From assembly GCF_000003815.2 (NCBI RefSeq), contig NC_049986.1:12512968-12576967 (forward strand): a stretch of DNA of 64,000 nucleotides, read 5' to 3'. The translations under genes and the position numbers were made by a program. Under the pieces are notes generated by a model. The model had not been told where the DNA came from. It worked only from the letters and a program-made list of their open reading frames with translations, and did no database searches. The first letter of the stretch is position 1. Every line of letters starts with the position of its first letter. This document shows, piece by piece, positions 57,455-64,000 of this stretch. This stretch comes from Branchiostoma floridae (lineage: Eukaryota; Chordata; Leptocardii; Amphioxiformes; Branchiostomatidae).

Positions 57455-60400
57455 TCACATAAGGAATGCATACTTATCAACATCAACATTCTGCTCTTTT
57501 AAAAATTTACATAGTCTTTCTCTTGTCGCTCTGTCTCCTGCTCTGTCTCTCCAGTCGTCTAACATGTAGAAGACTTGTTTCCGCAGTTTGCTGTGCTTGT
57601 CCTTGTACCTGTGCACGTCAGCTGGTGTGGAGCCCAGGCTTATGGCGATTTGTTGCCACTCGTTTCCCAGGTTACGGGAAAGCTTCTTCAGGTCCTTATG
57701 ACTGACCCTCTTACCACTTTCTGTTGAACCTAAATTACAAGAAACAAAATGTTTATTTCAAGCCTTCTTCTGATGTCTTTATACTGTGCGAAGATTTGAT
57801 AATGCACTTTGTTCAGTAACATCGAAAAAATCGCAATATCTGACAAATTGTTCATAGCCGCAAAAGAAAAGCCAATGTTTCTTTAGTTTCGTTACAATAT
57901 TGCAGTTTACGATGGTCTATTTTCCCAGATGGACGCCATTGATTTAAAACTCTAGCTCTTACCGTGTTTAGGAGGTGGTGTGCTCTTCAACCGCCGTGCG
58001 GAGCGTTGTCGTGGGAAACAACCCCCAGATTCTTCTTCCATGTAGTCTTCATCTGACGGAAAACAAAATCATAAACTAACATGGGAAAGTGTGAGCAGAG
58101 TTTCTTTCAGTTTAAGATGATTTACGAAATGTAGGTATTCGTTGCAGATGATGATTTCTCTGCGCTTACACTGTTTGTAATATAGGTGAACATCATACTG
58201 ATATACTTAACACTTACCACTAAAAGAAGCATGCTTGTTTGCTTCTCGCTTCCTCTGTTCTGTTGTTGACTTTGCCGTCCTTGCATCTTTTTTGCCTTTC
58301 GGTGTCTCAAAATCTTTCTTATTTTGTCTTGTTGTCTGGACTTCTACCTTGGCGAGGAGGGGTGTTGTGACATCTTCATTGGTTTTCTCATCCTTCTCAT
58401 CTGATGTTTTTGGCACATTTGGCTCTTTGCTGCCATCTGTCCTCTCATCGTTCGCCATCTTATCATCTTTGGTTGCCACTTCTTTGGCCTTTGGCGTTAA
58501 CTGTCTGTTCTCGTCTGGTTTCTGTGCTGTTTCCAGGCTCTGCACTGTTTCACGAACTACATGTACATCTACTTCTGTCGTTTCCTGTTTCGTTGTCTTT
58601 TCTTCAACAGTTGTGTTGTTTCCGTCATTTTCATTGGTCTTTTTGCTCACATCTTCCGTAGGCTCTTCGAATATGTCGCCAATTCTGTGAAGATGACAAT
58701 AGGTAATCTGTAATCATGATTTCGATGAAGCAACTTGTTGTTAGCATGAACGCTCATCTGTGTCGGTACATCCCACATGCATTGTATAGGCTAGTCATTT
58801 TTTTTAGTTCATTACAAATGTGTTGCTATGTGAAACCACCATCTCTGCAAGAGTGCATTATCATCTAGGAACACATTTTTAATACAAACCCACCCGTACA
58901 GCCCTGACGGAAGAGACGTGTATCTGGTCCTTCTCAATGGCTGTGGGGACGGCAGTCCAGCTGTCAACATATAATACAACAAACTTTACCATGAGTCTTA
59001 CAACATCGACACAATCAGTGCTACTTAGATCAGTGTACCAACTTTAGTGTTTTATGGAGAAATGTTCAGTCTATTTAATACGATGAAAAATACTACTTAG
59101 GAAGGTTTCACTTCTCAGGATGTCGTATACCTGCAAGTTTATAAATCTGGTAGAGGAGATATCACTGATATAGGTAGACGTTTATCAAGTATTCCCGTAC
59201 CTGGAGAACTTCCTTTCTTGACCTCTAGACTGGCGAGCACCTCATCAGTGACTGGAGGCCGTTCTCCGAAATGTGCTGTGATGACTTCTATCAGGGTGGT
59301 CAGGTTGGACGTGCGCTGGAATGCAAGCAAGCAAGGTAAATGATTGGACGCGTTTTCGGAGTGTTGATTCAGGCGTAACGTTATATAATTAAGGTACGTT
59401 CGTTGAACTGTCAAGTTGTCAAAGCCATCACTTCTCTGACAATTCGAAGGGACTGTTTCAAATCATGTAGAGTGCAGTTTAATCTTGTACAGCGTTTTCT
59501 ATGTCTCAGTAATTGAGATAGCGACGTCGACTCTGTCCCTTGAAACTTCATTTAAACATGGTCAAGCACATGATATGACAAAGTGACACGTGTAACTAAT
59601 TTTTTTAAAAGTTTTATTACGTTCGAAAACCATAACAGGTTGGCCTTGGTACCATCCGGGTAGTAGTTTGTTCCTATATTCGCTTCTGTAATAGCAGAGA
59701 AGCAACTGTATATATTGTATGATAAATGTTGGAGCGAGAGGCGACTGTATGTAGTGTATAATAAACGTCTCAGCGAACTTCTATCCGGATAGTACCAACG
59801 CTATGGACAGATATGAGCCTTTATAAAACTCACATAGTTCCAGTCCTCCAGGTAGGGGAAGGTTATCTTCCCGCTCGTCTCCACACACAGGCACACCTTA
59901 CTCTCCACAATAGGCGTCGTGCCTGTATCGGTGCACGTGGGCCGTACCAGACAGGTGGGAGGGTCGTGGGGGAACTTCCGTGGCAGCACGAACACCATCG
60001 GGATGCCGTAATGTTTGCCTGTGTTGTAGAGAAGGAAAACATTCTAACATCCAAAACTCGGTAACAACGTAACCATCTTTCTAGGTTGGAACAATAGATG
60101 TAACGTTATCTTAAGATCACTGATATTGATACTAAATGTAATGCGTACATCACGCAGCACCCATACAATCTATTGATGTTGGGTCCATATCAACAAGTAT
60201 GATTTCATTCTTTTGATGAGTTTATACACATTGTGATGCATACCTTTGTGCCTGATAGGAACAGCACCCTCCAAGCAAAGCCGGACTGTAGATCCGATGT
60301 GACCGGCTTCCGCCAGACCTGCGCAAGGACGTGCATTGTTTACAGCTTTGTAACTTATACCGTTTGTTTTCATTTATCATAACTGCCTTGTTCTTAATTA

Positions 60401-61067
60401 GAATTTTGTCCTCTTCGCGTCTTTTACTTATACCATAGACTTCACGTATGTTTATAAGACAGCACAATCTAGCATTTACATGATGGAGCATAAGTTAAGT
60501 ATGCTTCTGTAAACCACTGAATATGTTAAAACAATGAATGTTTGTAAACCTTAACTAGTATTTTTCCATTGAACACAACACCGTGTACCTTCTCCTACAG
60601 CTGCTTCAAGAGTGGGAAACCTGGAGATAACATGAGCGGTCTCCTCTCTGGTCTTGCTGCTGTACGTGTAGTTCGTCTGTTGACAATGACAAATTGCAGT
60701 TGGTCAGGCAGTCATTTGGTTTACCTTTGACAGTAATTGGCATTATTTCAAAGGACAGAGATGAAAACTATCGTAATTTTATCACACAATCACAACGCGT
60801 ACGGAACAAAACATCCAACATTGCTAGACTGTATACCTGCCTATGTTTTGGTATCGTACAACTTCAAATTCTGAATCCATCACTCAAATGTACACATACA
60901 TTGTTAAACTATGACTATGTTTACGGTATAGATTGGCTCAGCTGCAGCTACTCGTCAAAGTTCTGTGCCTGACGTACCCTGATACGATCCACGTCGTGAC
61001 TATTGAGGCGCAATACTTCAGACACAGTCTGCGTTCTCCGTGTGTATGGCAATGGGCGGTACGCCAT
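57455..61067 (-). CDS. UEV (TSG101-like) plus Death domain protein
   Basis: Nine coding exons (61067-60978, 60676-60589, 60318-60244, 60018-59834, 59315-59201, 58960-58894, 58684-58218, 58052-57963, 57729-57455) give 483 aa with every phase consistent. Residues about 15-175 are a UEV: PIRHKGKHYGIPMVF, PHDPPTCLVRPT and GKITFPYLEDWNY match the TSG101 ubiquitin E2 variant fold. The E2 catalytic cysteine is not expected and not seen, so it probably binds ubiquitin or a peptide motif. Residues about 210-390 are Lys/Glu/Thr-rich and low complexity. Residues about 400-480 are a Death domain (LSRNLGNEWQQIAISLG, KLRKQVFYMLDDWRDRAG, RLCKFLKEQ). TSG101's coiled coil and steadiness box are absent. This fusion suggests a ubiquitin-reading death-fold adaptor, by inference. 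The start ATG at 61067 sits seven bases after the acceptor. Confidence 0.9.
59644..59800. mobile_element. MITE with CCTTGGTACCATCCGGGTAG ends
   Basis: The left end at 59644-59663 pairs with the right end at 59781-59800 (CTATCCGGATAGTACCAACG) with about 16 of 20 matches. The interior carries two diverged copies of ACTGTATGTAGTGTATAATAAA. It lies between exons 5 and 6 of the UEV-Death gene. Confidence 0.65.
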
Positions 61068-62345
61068 GGTTAACCTGCAGACGTGGGGACAGCGACTATC
61101 AGCCTTGGTTGGTTGAAAAATGCCCCCAAAGAACAAAACAATACAATTAAGGCGTGTACACACACACGTTCACGGATTAAGTGTCAGTCATGGAGTATAC
61201 AACCATGTAGTTTTGTTATGTGGAACATTTTTTTTTATGCAAGGGATCGCGCGGGAGGATTTATAGAATCATAGAAATGTGAACCTGTACATTTGTACTT
61301 TTTACTCAAATACAAGTGACGGCTGTGCTATGCATGCTCTTACGTTACATATAATACCAGTAGTATTCTATAAAACTAACAGGGTGCATCGACGTTGCGT
61401 ACTAGGTTTGGAATGTGAGGATTAATAATTACCTAAACTATAGTCTCTGTGTGTGGCGATGTTTGAATGAGAATTGTAGGCTCGCTCCCTGCCATTGGCA
61501 CGGGCTACCGACCTGTTTCACAAACTCACATTCATGTCGCATTACTACTAACTTTTAGTGTCAGAATGAAACTCTACGTAGAGTTTCAGCCGGATATGAT
61601 AGGAAACCAAAGATATGAATAGCTATTTTGGGTATGGTAAGTGCACGTTTTTCAATTTTGCCAGCATGTCAAGTTAAGTTTTCTGAACGCTGCTCAGTGT
61701 TGCCACTGTTCAGCCGCCAATGGAGGTCATGTTGGTCAAGTCTTCGTCTTTTATCTTTTATAAAAGTTGGTAACGTTTAATGCAGATTCTAGACACAATA
61801 CTTACCGTTTACAAACATAACCCTCCCACTCAAAAGCCTGCACACTAGGCTAACCAGACGCTACATGATGAAAAATTCCACCGTAACTAATATATTTACG
61901 GAGCTACTCTGTGCTAACGGCGATATGTTTGCACTGTACATACAGCCATGACTCGCCAATACAGCTCATTGTTGCAAACTTAAATCGTAATAGAGATAAA
62001 ACGGTGTCCTCTCTTCTTCAGATATCATGGATACCGCTAGCTGATTGGTCGTTGGAAGGATTGCAAATTTTGACATTCTTGCCAAGTTCTTCTAAGATGG
62101 AAACGTAGCCTACTTATCAGAACACAACGACAGCAAATTAAACATGTACACGCGTAACCGCCATTTTATGGTGCAGCTGCCATATCACTCTTGGGTTAAG
62201 TTATTCCAATGAAGACCAAAGCATGGAAACTCACGTTAGCGTTTAGAATAGCTATAGATGCAGGGTTATAAGGCATGCCATGTCGTGAATGATAGTATAG
62301 AAATGATAATGGAGAAATAGCGTTGCAACGAGACCTAGAACTCAC

Positions 62346-62405
62346 CTGCACCACACCCACAACGCCAAGTTTGATCGACACGGCCGGGCTTAAATAATGA
62401 CGTCA
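62346..62405 (-). promoter_or_regulatory. UEV-Death promoter and short first exon
   Basis: On the minus strand a full CRE, TGACGTCA (62398-62405), is followed at once by TTATTTAAG, a TATA-like box. Some 30 bases later a leader ends at GTGCAG|GTGAGT (62346), an ideal donor for the acceptor at 61075. A start near 62365 is inferred. The CRE suggests control by CREB/ATF factors. Confidence 0.6.
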
Positions 62406-63150
62406 CCGCTTGCCCAAGTTGAAGTATTTGCTTTTATCCTTTACAAATTTCAAACCAACCGTGAGTAGCGTTGGCGTTATCGCGCCAGCGCTTGCGACTA
62501 AAACACAAAAGAGTGAGCTTTTTGTATTAAAATTTAAAGATCAACAGATAAGAAGATCGAGTAGAAAAGTTACCTCGAGTTTCTGGCAAGAGGTTTACGT
62601 TACTGTCAATGGGCTATTTTAGACCTATAGTAGATTAATAACTCACAACGCGATAACCCATGAGAATTATGATGACCCCCGGACGCACAGGCGCTATCGG
62701 TATGATGGCACCTTATTTGTTCCAAGGTGGATAAACGCTTTGCTCGTTCTTTTAAAGCCACCCTATAAACTTGTAGGAGTTTTCGAAGAAATGCTACATT
62801 TTCCACAAGTATTTGTATTGTGTTGGAGATACCTCGTAAAGATATGTACCTTTCTGTATCGTGTTTTCTTTTAAAAATACACAGATGTCATCCGTTTAGG
62901 TCATTTAGAATTTACTCAGTATTTCGTTTTTATAATAACCTCCAATCAGATGTGAAAGATCGACATGTACTAGTACTCTGACGGCCCGGCTTCCTCACGC
63001 TAACTGTGAAAGAAGCCCGGACGTTAGAAAACATTACGATCTTTTATCCAACATCTGCTTGTAGATCACCGCTTTTCGGCTTTCCCGCCCAAACTGTAAC
63101 CCTTGACCCCTAGTATGATGACGTATGCGGAAGTGACAGGGGAACAACAA
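62406..63150. other. Divergent spacer
   Basis: The spacer lies between the UEV-Death promoter and the plus-strand gene at the right edge. I found no gene or clear repeat. Confidence 0.45.
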
Positions 63151-63570
63151 CAGATAGAGGACGAATCGGTCTCTGTAAAAGATTGGAACAGTGGCCTTAA
63201 ACTAGCCTTTGCTGGCTTGTTTTACAGAGCTTATGTGATATAGGAGAAAATATAGATGCACAGACTGCAAGGTACAGCCTGACAACAAGGTAAATATTCG
63301 ATCGACTTAACGTTACATTGATTTTGTAGTGAAGTGTGGGAGGGGGGCTTCAAGTCATTCGATTCTTGATATGATGATCTGTCATAATTCTGGAATGTGT
63401 GATTGTTAATTTCCTCGCGTTGCTCGGTTTTACCAATTTCTTAGTTATACTAATTATATAACTGGTATACTGATTATACCACTTTATAGAAGAAAGTGCC
63501 AAAGCAACATATTTTCTTGAAGACGTTTTAATTTTTCCTTATTTACCGTAGTTTTCCAAGTTACTGAGTG

Positions 63571-63664
63571 ATGTCTGAGGCAGAAGCTGACCTGCTGAAG
63601 ATCCTGTGTGGAGAGACACCAGGGCCGTTTGTGTGTGATGTGGATCCCATAGGGGCTGACTCAG
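63571..63664 (+). CDS. First coding exon of an unrecognised gene
   Basis: An acceptor (ACCGTAG, 63545-63551) precedes an ATG at 63571, and 31 codons lead to a donor TCAG|GTGAGA at 63665. The peptide starts MSEAEADLLKILCGETPGP. A likely 5' non-coding exon ends at CAACAAG|GTAAAT (63289). GCGGAAGTGAC at 63127-63137 is an ETS-type site often found in housekeeping promoters. The rest of the gene is outside the window and I do not recognise the family. Confidence 0.55.
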
Positions 63665-64000
63665 GTGAGAATAGCCGGTGCGACTATACACGAAAAACGT
63701 ATTTACTTGTAATACATAGACGATGTTTTTCTGTCTAGTCGGGGCGGAGCACGTGGCCTAAAAAGTATTTGCGTATCCGTTCCGTGGAGATACCTTTTCC
63801 TCCGTTTTTTTGCACGTCCCTGGCTTCCCTGGAGTCTTGCCTACTGCGCCGTGCCGTTCGCGATCTCCGCTTTCCCCAAAGTAGCCCGAAAGGCGACCTT
63901 TGTCAACGGATCGCTATGCCTAACTCATACTAAACTCATACCGTTCGCCATCTTGGATCGCTTCGTCGATCTCCGTCGATCTTAGTCGATGTACGGGACA
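63665..64000. other. Intron start, nothing further seen
   Basis: Presumed first coding intron of the right-edge gene. The last 60 bases repeat a GTCGATCT-like motif three times. Confidence 0.4.

Noticed and set aside
58235-58690. 151-codon plus-strand frame rich in Ser, Phe and Val
   Set aside because: It is the antisense shadow of the Lys/Glu/Thr-rich exon of the UEV-Death gene, whose phases fit on the minus strand.
1-64000. CRISPR array, operon or bacterial mobile element
   Set aside because: Introns, poly(A) signals and animal gene families show nuclear animal DNA; no regularly spaced short repeats of CRISPR type occur.

Overview
The window is animal nuclear DNA and reads like a cephalochordate (amphioxus, Branchiostoma type). 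Genes have many short exons with GT-AG introns. Two conserved metazoan genes, mitoguardin and Integrator subunit 5, sit beside fast-evolving innate-immune-type genes with unusual domain fusions. Introns and spacers are full of MITEs, SINE and LINE remnants, an LTR element and minisatellites. Two runs of exactly 100 N (39699-39798, 46639-46738) are assembly gaps. The species assignment is inference.

Layout. 1-7100 holds no gene I can support, only repeats: a tandem pair of elements sharing both ends, a 45-bp minisatellite, a perfect 60-bp inverted repeat and a LINE/tRNA-like relic. 7713-23564 (minus) is mitoguardin, 13 coding exons, with a young LTR retrotransposon nested in an older TIR element in one intron. 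A short bidirectional promoter (about 24241-24536, mirrored CCAAT boxes) separates it from INTS5 (plus, 24537-37616), 27 coding exons and about 907 aa, including one GC-AG intron.

From 38594 to 61067 there are three minus-strand genes of immune or ubiquitin type: a TRIM-NHL protein (RING, B-box, coiled coil, NHL) ending in a CAAX-like tetrapeptide; a giant ROCO-family gene; and a UEV-Death-domain gene. The ROCO gene is the highlight. A tiny first exon encodes a hydrophobic leader ending in a full 2A ribosome-skipping motif. It splices in phase to a very long leucine-rich-repeat exon with a Roc GTPase, then to COR, an OTU deubiquitinase and a GT-B glycosyltransferase. Exon phases agree across every splice junction that can be tested. 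The assembly also shows an in-frame TGA, a frameshift and stops next to the gap, so the allele may be broken or misassembled.

The UEV-Death gene joins a TSG101-like ubiquitin E2 variant domain to a C-terminal death domain (483 aa, nine coding exons). Together the three genes link ubiquitin writing, reading and erasing with LRR sensing and death-fold signalling. A joint pathway is only inferred from domains and proximity. The right edge (63571) carries the first coding exon of an unrecognised plus-strand gene.
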